This document shows, one piece after another, positions 38,507-50,874 of a DNA stretch of 64,000 nucleotides. Source of the stretch: Epiperipatus broadwayi (lineage: Eukaryota > Onychophora > Udeonychophora > Euonychophora > Peripatidae); the NCBI GenBank assembly GCA_028023455.1, contig JAQFVV010000152.1, positions 312,001 through 376,000 on the forward strand, given 5' to 3'. Within the stretch, counting starts at the first letter, position 1; every line of letters starts with the position of its first letter. The notes below the pieces were generated by a model, which ran no database searches, was not told where the DNA came from, and saw only the letters and a program-made list of their open reading frames with translations. Both the position numbers and the translations under genes were made by a program.

Positions 38507-39423
38507 GTCTCGTTTTACATGGATTTATTTAACACGATTTTGAAGTTATGCGATTCATGTTTCTTCGGAAGTTGAACTCCAATAATGTGCTATTACTTTA
38601 AATAATAAATTTCGTGCACTTACGTCATATTGAAAGTAATAGCACATTATTGGAATTTGACTTTCATCTTAACAATTTCAATATTTTCAGTGCTTTATAA
38701 TAGTAAGATTTTATGCAATAATGAAATTAAAATCATGATTTCCACATTTTATTTATGCACACATTAAATTTTACAAGATTATAATGTAAATTTGTTCAAA
38801 CATTGTGCGTGTTAATTTCTAATCACTTGGCAAATTATTTTCTTATTAATGACATTAATCACAAATGTGCTCTTAAATTTCAACAAGAGCTAAATGGTTG
38901 TATGTCTGGATATCGCGAGCTTCATAAACAATTAATAAAATCATCATCTCAAAGATTAATTACTAATTATGTTGTCACCAGAAAACCATTAACACAACAT
39001 GAGAGTGAAGTTGGCACTAGTTGTATTTCCTCTTGTGAAGAATCTGATTTTTTACCAGTTTGCAAACGAACCTGTTTATCGGCAAATAGCAATTATAATT
39101 AAAACGTGTATAAAAAAATATAAATTACTGTAAATTATGCATAAAAATATATTGTTTTGAATAAAATTAAATATAGTTAAAAAAAGTTTGTCTTGTATCA
39201 ATTTTTTTCAAATTTGAAATTTTTTATTAGTCATATTTTATTTCCTTATTTTTTTTGTGCGAATTTTAAAGTAATTTTACATTGGTGCTTTCCTTTTATG
39301 CGATTTTTGAAAAATCACAGTCCATATTACCCCCTTTTCAAGGTAAGTTATGTCAATTTTTGTAAATTTCTTTTGCATGTGTTTTCTGAGGAACCTATTT
39401 ATCGCGTAAAACGAGACCCAGGT
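38507..39423 (+). mobile_element. Tigger/pogo-like non-autonomous element, copy 3
   Basis: It has the clearest termini of the family: CACCTGGGTCTCGTTTTAC on the left and GTAAAACGAGACCCAGGTG on the right, an exact 19-bp inverted repeat. Subterminal hairpin arms lie at 38565-38675. The interior has a 99-codon open frame (38803-39102). It matches copy 1 over its 5' and 3' parts and copy 2 in inverse orientation over most of its length. Confidence 0.75.
38803..39102 (+). pseudogene. Possible transposase C-terminal fragment in the Tigger-like element
   Basis: The frame encodes 99 residues and includes ELNGCMSGYRELHKQLIKSS and QRLITNYVVTRKP. A helical segment followed by a short basic/aromatic stretch is reminiscent of the C-terminal tails of CENP-B/jerky/Tigger-type transposases, but I see no DDE motif and cannot align it with confidence. 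The homologous part of copy 1 (9915-10020) has internal deletions. It is probably the leftover end of an ancestral transposase in a non-autonomous element. Confidence 0.4.
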
Positions 39424-39429
39424 GTACTT

Positions 39430-40620
39430 GCAATTTCAATATTTTAATGAATACCAGAAAAAATTCATTTAAAATATTATAAATGCAATAGAAAATCTTG
39501 ATGTGCATGGGTATATAAAAACACACACTAATATATAAAAGAATCTTAATCTAAATATTATTATTAAAAATTTTAACTTCATTTCAGTTTTGAATTAACT
39601 GGTTTTATTTAATTATTTATTTTTTCTTAAAATCAACTTAAAAAGTTTAAGTTTTATATTTCATCATCATTATGCCTGAATAAGAAAAGCTATAAGTTAT
39701 CCATTACAGTATTTCTTCTGAAATTATATGCCCAACTGATTCATCAGGCAATCAGTTTAAAGAGATGCTAAAAATTCTAACATGTTTTGAAAGAAGCCAA
39801 AAGAAAAGAGAATTCACATAAGAAAAAGTATGTTGTTTTATTTTTACATAAATATTAGCTAAATTCTGAACTATTGCTAAAGGACTATCTTCAGAAAGTT
39901 TTAACTAACTTTCAATTAGTTATTAATTCTAATGATTTTTACTAAAAATATTCAATATACTTATATCAAGCTAAGATATAGAATAATGAACTTTTATAAA
40001 AGTATTAACTCTATAGAAAAGACGCAGCAACAATTATTTACAATTGTCTTACAAAATTATAAGAAAAGATCAATTTATGAAAATCACCCTTTTAATTATT
40101 ATAAGGAAAAGACTGTATCTGATTGTTCCATGTTAAAACAAATAACAGTTATTCATCTTGAGTTCATTTATTTATTTATTTGAATAGTTTTTCTAAATTG
40201 TTGATTGATTCAAAGATATTGTTTTGTACTTAGAAAAGAAATAAATACAATTTAAATTTGCAGTGTTGTAATTAATGTTGCTTGAAAAGTTGACTTATTA
40301 TAATAAAATTTCAAAAAGAGCTATTTATAATTAAAATTATCCTTCTACTCATTCCTCCTCTGATTCCCATTGCCATTAAAAATGTTTTAAAAGAATCTGT
40401 TTGCTATTAGAATTATATGCTGTCTGCTCTGTGAACATTTTAAAGAAATTTATTATAAATTCTCATCTTTGTGTTTGCTTTATCTTAATGAACAACTGTT
40501 GTGTGCTGCTAGATTACTAAAAGGACTTAAACCAAGAGACAATTTCCTTATCAAGGAAATAACTTTTGATCTCTAATATAAATATAAAAAAGGGTATTAT
40601 AATAACTTATATATTTTTTG
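39430..40620. other. AT-rich intergenic DNA
   Basis: No feature supported; the 83-codon frame at 39932-40183 has no recognisable product. Confidence 0.5.
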
Positions 40621-40635
40621 ATATATTTAAAATTA

Positions 40636-40972
<337 letters not shown>

Positions 40973-40979
40973 TTAAAGA

Positions 40980-43590
40980 AATTATAATATTATAAATATG
41001 TTTTATGAGACTGGTGTTTGAAGAATGGAATGTGTAAGACTCATGGTAAAAAGATGTTTATTTTGTGAGTTAGTTTTATTGTTCCAGTTTTCTGAATGAT
41101 TATTTAAAATTATATAAATGATTATTCCCAGAGGTATAACAACCTTTTGTATATCCATGAAAAGTATTTCATGAATGAAAGTATCATAAATATTAGTATG
41201 TGTGAGAGAATTTTAAATAGTTCATAAATAAAGTGTTGTCACTATTATGCAATAATAGTTTGTTGGTCTACATATAATCTTTAACCTATTGAATGAATTT
41301 TATGTCTTTTGTATGTGTGTGTGAAGTGGATAATTATTCATGTTTATCATTATTATTATTAGCTCCATGTCTTATATTATTAGTAATATCATTCTGAGGC
41401 AATTTTAAATGGATATTCCATTATCTTTATATGTATTTAGCCCCTCCATGAAGAATATAGCTCGTTCATTCACCAGCACCATCTGCACATAGTACCGTGT
41501 GCTCGTTCACATTTTTAACTAGTTCATATTTCCCTTATTCACTTTGCCTAAAATTTCAATATTAGATTATATTTTTGGTGTATATCCACAGGCATGTTTG
41601 GGTTTATAATTCATTGTTAGCTCCACTATAATTTTTTAACGTAAAATATATTATCAGTTAAGAGCACAGTTATTTCCTTGTCCCAACATAAGTGCTGTTA
41701 ATGTTATAAACTTCTGTTAAGCATCTCCATATTGATTTTTAATAACTGTTTTTGATTAAGAAGGTGTGTAATATTTCCTAGTAGCCTGGACAAAGGCATA
41801 AAGGTTTATTGTTTTTACTTTACAGGTACTGGTTGTAAATAAAGACCACATTTGATGAATAAGAGAACTCTTGGGTAGTAAATATAACTTATGTGATAAA
41901 TTACAGAAATGATTTTAAGAAAGATGCACCAAGGTATAAAGTTGCTAATATTTGCAAATATAGTATATTAGATTAAAAGAAATAATAATGATTATTGTAA
42001 ATAAATATTTCCATTATATGGATCATTATATGTTGTAAATAAATATTTTTATTATAAACTAATTATATTTGTGTTTCATTGCCATTATGACCTCATTGTG
42101 ATAATAAATCTATTTATTAGAAAATGTACTTTAATAAAGTTTGCATTGATAATTAATTACTCTTTCTAAGAGACATTTCAATGATCACATAATGTTTATT
42201 CTTTCATTTTGAATTTAATAATTATTTAATTATTCTATCTGCATTCTTAGAATATAAATGTTATATCATTTACTTCATTTCAAATGCACTTATTATGTAG
42301 TTGGCAGCATAAAAGGTGCACTCACTGCTTTCTACATTATTTTGATATTGCTTAGTCAAATTTGCATCAGAAATATAAGGTTTTTGTATTTTCTAATCAG
42401 AATTGAAATACTTATATTTAAATAATTTTAGAGTATTTAGAAATGTTTTTCAAGTTACCAATCATATGTTATCTGGGGATTTGAGTAGTTTGTTCTTATG
42501 TAATTTCATTTCTATTTTTTAAAAGTATTAAGATTTCAAAATAAACTAAAAAAAGTATTGAATGTTTCATGTTTAGTTTAAATAATAAGCATCACATTTT
42601 TTTTGTTAACAATTTAAAGTATTATCAAGTGTATTTTATTCTGAATTTGAACTATGAGATAAGATATTTTACATGAGATTTTTTAAGACATAAGATAAGG
42701 TATTTAACCTTTGATTATTAGTTGTTGCCTCTTTGTTTGTTAATGTTCTGTGACTGTTCAGGTAGGTAAAAGACATATTTTGCAGATTCATCTGTGTGAA
42801 AAAATTTAAATATTAATATATCAACATTTCGACTTGATCACATGAGTCATCTACTGGGTGACAAAAGGTAGAAAGAGGGTTGTTTTTTACACTGCAGTAA
42901 CATTTTAAGTGATGTAACACTTTCAAAACTACAGGGTAGTGAATAATGAGATGACACCTTTGTATGGAAAACAATGATGAAATAGTGTGGACAACAGAGA
43001 TTTTAATGTAACTGAAGTGTAGGTAATTTTTGAAGCATTCTTGTTTATAAGATTAGATATTATTTAGGTTTAAATCAGGTTTAGAAATTTTAAAGTAGCT
43101 ACCCCTCTAACAATCCAATATTAAACAGTATGCGATCAAGTAACTATTTTTAGCATGTTAAAATGCTTCCTTAATTGAAATTTCTCTAATGTATTCACTT
43201 CCATATAATATGTTAAATAAAACAACAGCTCTATGCATAACTTTGTTGCAGTAAATATATTTCTTGAAAGTGCAGTTATTTTAAATGTCTTGGTAATTCT
43301 TTAAGCAGAAAAGCTTTAACATATATCATTATGAATATAAAGAACCTTTTGCAGATTAAAGAAAAGCAATAAAGTCTTAAGATCTCCATTGATGACTTAC
43401 CTTCCAGCAGAAATAGTTTATTTTTGAAAAAATATTTCAAAACATTTCATTTAGTTATTTAATTATAAATAAACAACATGCTAAATATAAAAAAATCATG
43501 AAATTAGAACGAAGGTAACACACAGTGTTACAAGCGTATAGATTTCTATAGTTAGCACATATGTGATCAAATTAAATTAATCTAAAGATC
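40980..43590. other. AT-rich intergenic DNA
   Basis: No gene recognised. Near 42830 the phrase CATTTCGACTTGATCACATG followed by AGTCATC recalls terminal motifs of Penelope-like elements, but nothing else supports one here. Confidence 0.45.
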
Positions 43591-44009
43591 TTTAAGTAAT
43601 ATTTTTTAAGGCTATAACCTTAAGACTATGGGCCTGAAAAAACGACTGTAGGAACCTCTGCAAATCTTTAACACAAGATTTATTTAAAAGACAAGAGTGG
43701 TCTGTTATCTAAACCTACTTTCTAAATAAATAGAATATAAAGCATTTTGATTTGAGAGCCGTAAGGCTATTCAATACCTCACTGATTAAGTCCACAAATT
43801 CTATAACACATTAACATTCGTGAAATCTTTCAATTTACAACGAGTCAGTGTTGAGATCTTATGCTTAGAAATCTATTAAGATAATATAAAGTTGTAATAA
43901 TTATATTTATAAAGCGCATACTCATTAAGTAAAGTAATATTTATTTACTCCTTACTTAAAGTAATATTTATTTATTGAATAGCCTTAAGCTCTCAAATCA
44001 AACTGAAAG

Positions 44010-47000
44010 GAGACCCTTTGATTCCTCTTGGAGGCCTTAAAGAAACCGAGCAGGGCAAATTCCTAATGTCCACTCCATACGTTCTTGTCGTTGCAGCTGT
44101 TATTACTATGTGATTATTCATATAGTATACAAACATGGATGGGCTGCTCACCAACACGCATTAGCCAGTGTGGTGAGTTTATTGGCTTTTTAACTCTTAA
44201 GTTTAAGATCAAGAAACACCATGGTCTTTCTTCTCAGTGCCTGATAAGGCAAAATGAATGTTTGTGTAAATGATGAATATTTTTCCAATACATATATACA
44301 ATTATGACAGACAAAAATAAAGCATGGCCCTTATTCCCAGGAGGCTGTAAAGTCACCAACCAAGGCAGCGGTTGGTGGCCGAAGGCGGAGGGTGCTAAGA
44401 ATCCCCTGATTGTGGACCCAGGCTGCCATTTGATGACAACTTTTTATTTAGGTACTTACAACTGCAGATCACTTTCAAGTGAAGGAAGATTGCAAGAATT
44501 AGAAGAAGAATTGTCTTATATTAAATGGGACATTATTGGACTTTGTGAAGTTAGAAGAAAAGGTGAAAAAACAATTGATTTAAAAAGTGGACATATACTC
44601 TATTATAAAGGCAGCACATATTGGAAATACAAGTGGAGTAGGATTCATTATAAATAAAAAGTGGAAGAACAATATTGTGGAGATTGATGGTGTATCGGAC
44701 AGAGTTGCAAGATTAGTTATACAACTTAACAGCAGATACCAAATGCAGATAATTCAGGTTTATGCCCGAACAAGTCCTCATAGTGATGAAGTAGTAGAAA
44801 ATTTTTATATGGATGTACAAAAGGCTTTTGATCAGAGTAAACAACATTTTAAAATTGTTATGGGAGACTTTAATGCTAGAATTGGTAGACAAATGAAAGA
44901 TGAAATTGCTGTAGGTAATTTTGGTTATGGTAATAGAAATGAGAGAGGACATAGACTTGTGGAGTTTGCAGAAAAAAAAACCCTTTATATTATGAATTCA
45001 TTTTTTGAGAAAAATGTTAAAAGGAAATGGACATGGAAGCATCCAAATGAAGGTACAGCAAAATTGGATTATATTTTGACTAACAGGAAATACATATTTC
45101 AAGATTGTAATGTTCTTAATAAATTTAACACAGGAAGTGATCATCGATTAGTAAGGTGTAAGTTACATTTTAATGTAAAACTAGAGAGACAAAAATTATT
45201 AAGAAAAACAATATTTACAGTTGATATTCCTAATCTTCAGAAACATTCTAATGAATTTAAATTAGAACTTACAAATAGGTTTCAAGTGTTAGGAGATTTT
45301 GAACATGATTCAGATTTGAATGAAATTAATACGAAAATAACTGATACACTTTTAAAAACTGCAACAAAGATGCTGGTAGAAAAAAGCAGCAATTGACTAA
45401 TAAAATTTCTACTGAGACTAGAGAATTTATGAAGAAAAGAAGGAATATGAAGATATACAAAAATGATATATTAAAAAGAATTGAATATCTTGAATTTTGT
45501 AAAATGGTACGGAAAAGAGTTGAAAATGATATAAGAAAGTATAACTGTGAAATAGCAAGGAAAGCTGTAGAAGAAAATAAAAGTCTCAAGAATGTTAAAC
45601 AACATTTTGATATTGGTAGGAAATTTATATCTGCAATAAGAAAAAAAGATGGAATTATTACTAAAAAGAGAGATGACATCATGAAATTGGTAGAAGATTT
45701 TTATCAAGAATTATATAGTAATAAAGAACAAGTACCTCCTATATCTATTACATCTTCCGAATTGCCCAGAATTTTAAATAAAAAAGTGAGACATGCAATT
45801 AAATGTATGAAGAAAGGAAAGGCTCCAGGAAATGATGGAATTATAATTGATATATTAAAAGAAGGAGATGAAGAAATAGAAACAATTTTAGCAAAGTTAT
45901 ATACCAAATGTCTAAATGATAAAGATGTACCGGAAGATTGGAAGAATGCAGTAATAATATTAATATTTAAAAAAGGTGATAAAGAAGATATTAGAAATTA
46001 CAGACCTATGAGCCTTTTATCAGTTTTATATAAAATTTTTACCAAGATAATTACAACTCGTCTACAGAGAACTTTGGATTTCCACCAACCAAGAGAACAA
46101 GCTGGATTTAAAAGTGGTTTTAGTACAATAGATCATATCCAGGTATTGAGAGAAGCCATAGAAAGGACAAACAAATATGAGTTGTCATTATGTTTTGGAT
46201 TTGTAGATTATGAAAAGGCATTCGATTCTATACACATTTCTTCAGTGATTAAAGCATTAGATCATCAAGGTATAGATCCAGGATATTGTCATATTTTAAA
46301 GAATATTTATAAAAATGCAACAGCAACAATTAGATTACATAATGATACTGGAAAAATCAACATTGAGAAAGATGTAAGGCAAGGTGACTCCATATCTCCA
46401 AAACTTTTTACAGCAGTGCTGCAAGAAGTATTTTGTGGATTAAAATGGGAAACTAAAGGAATGAAAGTAAATGGAGAGTATTTAAGTCATTTAGATTTTG
46501 CAGGTGATGTAGTTGTTTTTGCAAATAATGCTTCAGAGCTTCAGGAAATGTTGCAGGAGTTAGCAGATGAAAGTAGAAAAGTAGGACTAAAGATAAATGT
46601 TAAAAAGACTAAGTAATGTTTAATCGATTTGCTCAAAATATGAAAATAAAGATTGATTATGAAGAATTAGAAGAAGTTAACAGTTACAAATACCTAGGTC
46701 AGATTATTAATACAGATGGAAACATAATGGAGGAAATTAATCATAGAATTAAACTTGGTTGGAGTGCTTTTGGTAGAAATAACTTGATACTAAAAGGAAA
46801 TATGCCTATGTGTTTGAAAAGAATGGTTTTTAACAAATGTGTTTTACCAGTTCTTACTTATGGATCTGAGACTTGGACACTTAATAGAAGAGCAATACAG
46901 AGACTTCAGACCACTCAAAGGAGTATGGAGAGATGTATATTGGGAGTAACAAGAAGAGATCGAAAACACAATGTATGGGTAAGACAACAAACAGGTGTTA

Positions 47001-47270
47001 CTGACCTTATTGAAAAAATTAAAAGATTGAAATGGAGTTGGGCTGGACATATTGCTAGAAGAAATGATAATAGATGGACAATTGAAATTTTCAACTGGAT
47101 TTCAAGAGATTGTAAAAGATCCAGAAAGAGATCCCATGTGAGATGGATGGATGAAATAAGAAAAAGTGCAGGGGTGTTGTGGAAAAGAGAAGCTAAAAAT
47201 CGGAGAAGATGGATTAAACTTGGAGAGACCTTCATCCTGCAGTGGATTGATAATGGTTGATGATGATGAT
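44010..47270 (+). mobile_element. RTE-type LINE, near full length, inactive
   Basis: It comprises a 5' region of about 300 bp, one long coding region for APE endonuclease plus reverse transcriptase, and a 3' end TGGATTGATAATGG followed by TTGATGATGATGATGAT. The short tandem TGATGATG tail, the lack of a separate ORF1 and the very short 3' region are hallmarks of the RTE clade. It is inserted inside one arm of a palindromic element. Parts of the family occur at 31.06-31.7 (minus), 32.0-33.9, 35.5, 53.4-53.9 and 62.4-62.6 kb. No clear target duplication was found. Confidence 0.9.
44304..47260 (+). pseudogene. RTE endonuclease-reverse transcriptase, three frameshifts
   Basis: Four overlapping open frames are pieces of one protein. 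44304-44657 holds the endonuclease start (TYNCRSLSSEGRLQELEEEL, IIGLCEVRR with the metal-binding Glu). 44587-45396 holds the rest of the endonuclease (MGDFNARIG and GSDHRLVRCKL, the catalytic Asn and Asp-His motifs). 45393-46616 (407 residues) holds RT: KKGKAPGNDGIIIDILKE, NYRPMSLLSVLYKIFTKI, motif A CFGFVDYEKAFDSI, motif B VRQGDSISPKLF. 46616-47260 holds the C-terminal part (YGSETWTLNRR, RLKWSWAGHIARR). The breaks are one extra base near 44619, one missing base near 45370 and one missing base near 46611, judged against the other copies here. Motif C is FAGD: the first Asp (46503-46505) is Gly, which should abolish polymerase activity. Otherwise it is well preserved. Confidence 0.9.
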
Positions 47271-47454
47271 GATTTATTTAGAAAGTAGGTTTAGATAAGA
47301 GTGGCCACTCTTGTCTTTTAAATAAATCTTGTGTTTGCAGAGGTCCCTACTGTCGTTTTTTCAGGTGCATAGTCTTAAGGTTATAACCTTAATAAATATT
47401 ACTTTAAGTAACGAGTATGTGATTTATAAATATAATTATTACACCTCAAGATCT

Positions 47455-47825
47455 TTCGTTTTTAACTAATAACAGCTGAATATCTGTTACCAGCCAATAT
47501 TAACTGAATACCCGTTACCAGATAATATTAAATAACTAACTGAAAGTAAAATTGTTAATCTCTTTACCTAAAAAAAATCCAAAATTTATCCTACTTTTAT
47601 TTGAATCTCGGTTTGGGCAACGGACTATATGCGCTATGCATTACACCACAAACATTTTAAAACTTACATGCTATATAATTTTATGATTTGGAATAGCATT
47701 CATGGTCATAATAAATACTATAGATTTGGAAAAGCATTCATAGTCATAATAAATACTATTAGTTTACAGTTTACTAAAATAATAATTAAAAAAGAAATTA
47801 ATGATTCTTAATAAAAGTAATTAGT
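47455..47825. other. AT-rich intergenic DNA
   Basis: It contains an imperfect direct repeat near 47695 and 47740 (CATTCATGGTCATAATAAAT / CATTCATAGTCATAATAAAT). No gene recognised. Confidence 0.5.
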
Positions 47826-47827
47826 CA

Positions 47828-47940
47828 AGCGTTGTTAGCCGAAGGGTCATCGCAGCAGCCTTGCAAGCAAGTAGTTGGTTGCAGACGGTTGTGGGTTCGC
47901 CTCCCGGCCGATGGTATGACATATGAAAAAAAAAAAAATT
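47828..47940 (+). repeat. tRNA-like short retroposon (long variable region)
   Basis: A tRNA-like body runs from GCGTTGTTAGCCGAAGGGTC through an anticodon-like loop CTTGCAA (formal TGC) with imperfect stem, a long variable region and the T-arm GGGTTCGCCTCCCGG. The tail TATGACATATG and 13 A follow directly. The body differs from the 0.1-kb and 32.8-kb copies, but the T-arm and tail are alike. A strongly degenerate anticodon stem argues against a working tRNA. Confidence 0.75.
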
Positions 47941-47944
47941 AACA

Positions 47945-49095
47945 TTTCATTATTCATTGGTTATAAATTTTAAATAGTAGTAAATATGTTTTTTTAATAA
48001 TTGCATGGTCGCATTATTAAATTGTTCACAATTATTTTAGAGAAGACTTAAAAGTTCGCTAAAAACATTTTAATTTCTTGTTTTATTAGCTAAACAGACA
48101 TGTAACAGTTAATGACGATCTTGTGAATTAACTTTTCTAGAATCATTTACATAAAACTATACATTCGCAACTTGATAAGACTCATTTAATAAATTAGATT
48201 TCTCTACATATTCGTCAAAGAGTAGTAAATCTCTGAGATTATTTGTTTGATGAGTTTGATATTTTGCTTTTGCTTTACTCTGATTGCTTGTTTATTTATA
48301 CAATTTAAAACAAAACTTCTGTTTAATTTTTCATGCCTGACATTTAAAGAATTTGTAGTATATTACAAAAAAAAAATTATATGCATATATATCTTTATTA
48401 CCATTTTCAACATTATTAACCATTACAACAAGAAGATCTACTCAATCTGGACCATTTACAAACTTTTGAAAATCAGTTTAAGACTTTAATTATCCATCCC
48501 TTATCACGTATTCTAGTAATATGTCAATCAGGCACATTTTACTTTCTTAATTCTTACAATAGTTTGTTCTTTCACCCATGAGCAATCCCTTTTTGTAACT
48601 TGCAACATATATCTCTTTAAACATTATTGATGCATCTGGAATGCCTATTTCTTTTCTGTTAAATGTTTATATTGCAGATCTCTAGATAAGAATAGGTGAA
48701 ACACACTTAGTTCAAACCCCCCTTTTCAAAACATAGCCATATTACCTTTCAATATTGTTATTTTTGCCAAAAGCACTCCATCCTTAATGTTTCTATTTGT
48801 ATTAATATATAACTAAAAAATTTGTGGTTATTATTTTTTTCTAATTTATGATCTGGACTGCCAAGAGGATTATTAAGTGCTGGAACAAGACTAATGTGGC
48901 TCCCCTCACCTACACATGGGCACATAAATCAATAAAGTCATAATTATACATTTATTAATTACATTTAATCATACTTTCAAATATATTAAAAAAAGAACAG
49001 GTACTTGTGTAAAAGATAATAAAACAATAATGCACATTAGTATATGAACAGTAATGAAACAATATACATAAGCAATGAATTTAATGCTAGATTGA
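47945..49095. other. AT-rich intergenic DNA
   Basis: No feature supported. Confidence 0.55.
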
Positions 49096-49104
49096 TTACA
49101 AGCT

Positions 49105-49555
49105 CATAACAGTTATTATAGTTCAGATGTATTTGGAATTTATATTCTGCTAAACAAAATTGCTTTCCTAGCCTTTTTCCTGGCAAAATTATGAATTATA
49201 TTATCAAAGCAGCCTTGCCAAATCTACCAGTCACTCTGTGACAGTTGATCTTAGATAATTTTTATCAGCTTTAGTTTTCTAAATGAGCACTCTACAGAGG
49301 CAACAGTGGCAGGAATTATTAACAGAATAGAGCAGCAGACACATATTTGGAAAGCATCCTTCCAACTTGTATCTTTTCAAGCAATTCAATAACTCCAATG
49401 GACTCAGTTGGCCCTCTCCAAAATTTTTTTGTTGAACAGCCAGCAAATGACTTATCTCCATTACAAGATTTTCACGAATATCAGTGGGATATTCTTTCAG
49501 TTCATCTTGAAGAATTGATGGGTACCTCCAAAGGAAGCTGAACTATTCAAAAATA
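49105..49555 (-). pseudogene. hAT-family transposase C-terminal remnant
   Basis: The minus-strand frame 49461-49279 reads PLELLNCLKRYKLEGCFPNM. A second frame overlapping its end (near 49260-49320) reads IPATVASVECSFRKLKLIK, followed by DQLSQSDW across a stop. This is the conserved hAT dimerisation segment (family pattern IPVTVASAERSFSKLKLIK), used by these cut-and-paste enzymes to form multimers. The part upstream on the same strand (49461-49555) continues with acidic residues. There is a frameshift near 49320 and several stops. No terminal inverted repeats were identified, so only this tail is left. Confidence 0.8.
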
Positions 49556-49719
49556 TTCACTGCAGGGATATATTTGCAAATTTATCACTTAAGTTTGTCA
49601 TAAGTTCCAATGTTCACAATTAATTGATGAAATCACAGAGTTTACATGACCAGATCACATGGTTAGAGTTTTATGGGAGGAATGAAATAGATGTTAAAAG
49701 GCATAAACCAGTCTAATAC

Positions 49720-50870
49720 ATAAGTAACAATTTTTTTTAGATAATATTATTAAAATTTTTATAAAAAAGTAGTATAATATAAAATTGAAAACAGTAAGAT
49801 TATAGAACATGCTATATAAAGAATGAAAGAGAAATAATTTAGATGTGCACAAGAATTTGAGTTGCATAGTTTATAAAAATGTAAAGTATTTTGTGATGCT
49901 TTCAGATTTGCCTTGGGAATAGGGTTTTAAATAAATAATTTGTCCATTATTATAGTAAATTGAATAGAAAATCTAAACATGTTATTGAAAATTAGGTGTT
50001 ACTAAAATTATAAAACTTATTGCCCAATTATTAAAATTCAGTAATGATTGTTTTTCTTTCTTCCTATAGCTAATGCAAAAAAATTACAAAAAAAAAAACA
50101 ACACTTTTTTTTTTGTTCATGTGGTCATAAAATAATGATATAATTTTAAATAATATTGTAGGATTGTTATTAAAATTAAGAAAGTTGTTGCTTAATTATA
50201 AAAATTTAGTAAGGATTTTTTTTCCCTATAACTAATGTAAATAAATAAGCTACTTTTTTTCTTTTGTTCATTTAGTTATATGTAAAATTATTTGTATCTA
50301 TAACATGTTGTAAAGAGAATATTTATCACTGTAATTAGTAAGATGTTTTAAGATAAAAGTGATAGAGCTGTTGATTGGAAAACATCTGTTGAGTACAGTG
50401 ATAATGGCAACAAATAGAGTATAAATAGACCACAAGTGAATAATTAGGGCATTCTAATCTATTCTAAGCCTTAACTCAAACAGCAGTAGTACAGTGATCC
50501 AATGAACAAAAGAAAAACTGCTTGTAAAATGGTTTTCCATTGTAGTTTGGATCACAATACCTTGTCAACATTTGAAGGTATTTTTCAATAATAACATCCA
50601 CCAAGAGTAGTATGACATTGGTTAACAGAAAACTATCTAGCTCATGTGGCTAGAAAAATAACCACTACACTTATCAAAACAGAAGGAGTTACGCAATCAT
50701 ATCCAGAGACTAATGCTGAAGTCTATTAAAACAGCCATCACCTGCCTTAATCAGATATGAGAAAAGAGTTGGTGGACAGTGCTACAAGATTTACCATGAT
50801 TTACTGTATACCCTATAATCCTCAAGAATAACATCTCTCATCGAGGATTTTGAAGAGTAAGGTAATTGAT
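49720..50870. repeat. Dispersed repeat, unit A (paired with 52390-53240)
   Basis: It shares, in the same order and orientation, many blocks with 52390-53240. Examples are TTTATAAAAATGTAAAGTAT, TTTAAATAAATAATTTG, GAGTATAAATAGA and AGTGATCC(AA/CA)TGA. It has an additional internal duplication (about 50005-50160 and 50185-50280). No coding capacity is visible and the nature of the repeat is unknown. Confidence 0.65.
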
Positions 50871-50874
50871 AGTC

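Larger units (their letters stand above)
43560..47450. mobile_element. Palindromic element split by a nested RTE LINE
   Basis: The left arm (43603-43780) begins at AAGGCTATAACCTTAAGAC. Its mirror image is in two pieces on either side of the RTE: 43974-44005 (GAATAGCCTTAAGCTCTC) and 47271-47395 (TTTATTTAGAAAGTAGG to GGTTATAACCTT). Removing 44010-47270 restores a palindrome of about 640 bp. A further block (ATAATTATATTTATAAA) occurs at 43893 inside the centre and, inverted, at about 47425 outside the right arm, so the element has been rearranged. Part of the left arm matches the 15.1-15.8 kb palindrome. Confidence 0.75.

Noticed and set aside
42826-42862. Terminal repeat of a Penelope-like element (TTTCGAC...AGTCATC motif)
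   Set aside because: A single short motif with no neighbouring PLE coding sequence or second copy.
44713-47235. Several 67-118 codon open frames on the minus strand across the RTE
   Set aside because: They are antisense shadows of the RTE coding region; their Ser/Phe/Leu-rich translations come from the AT-rich opposite strand.
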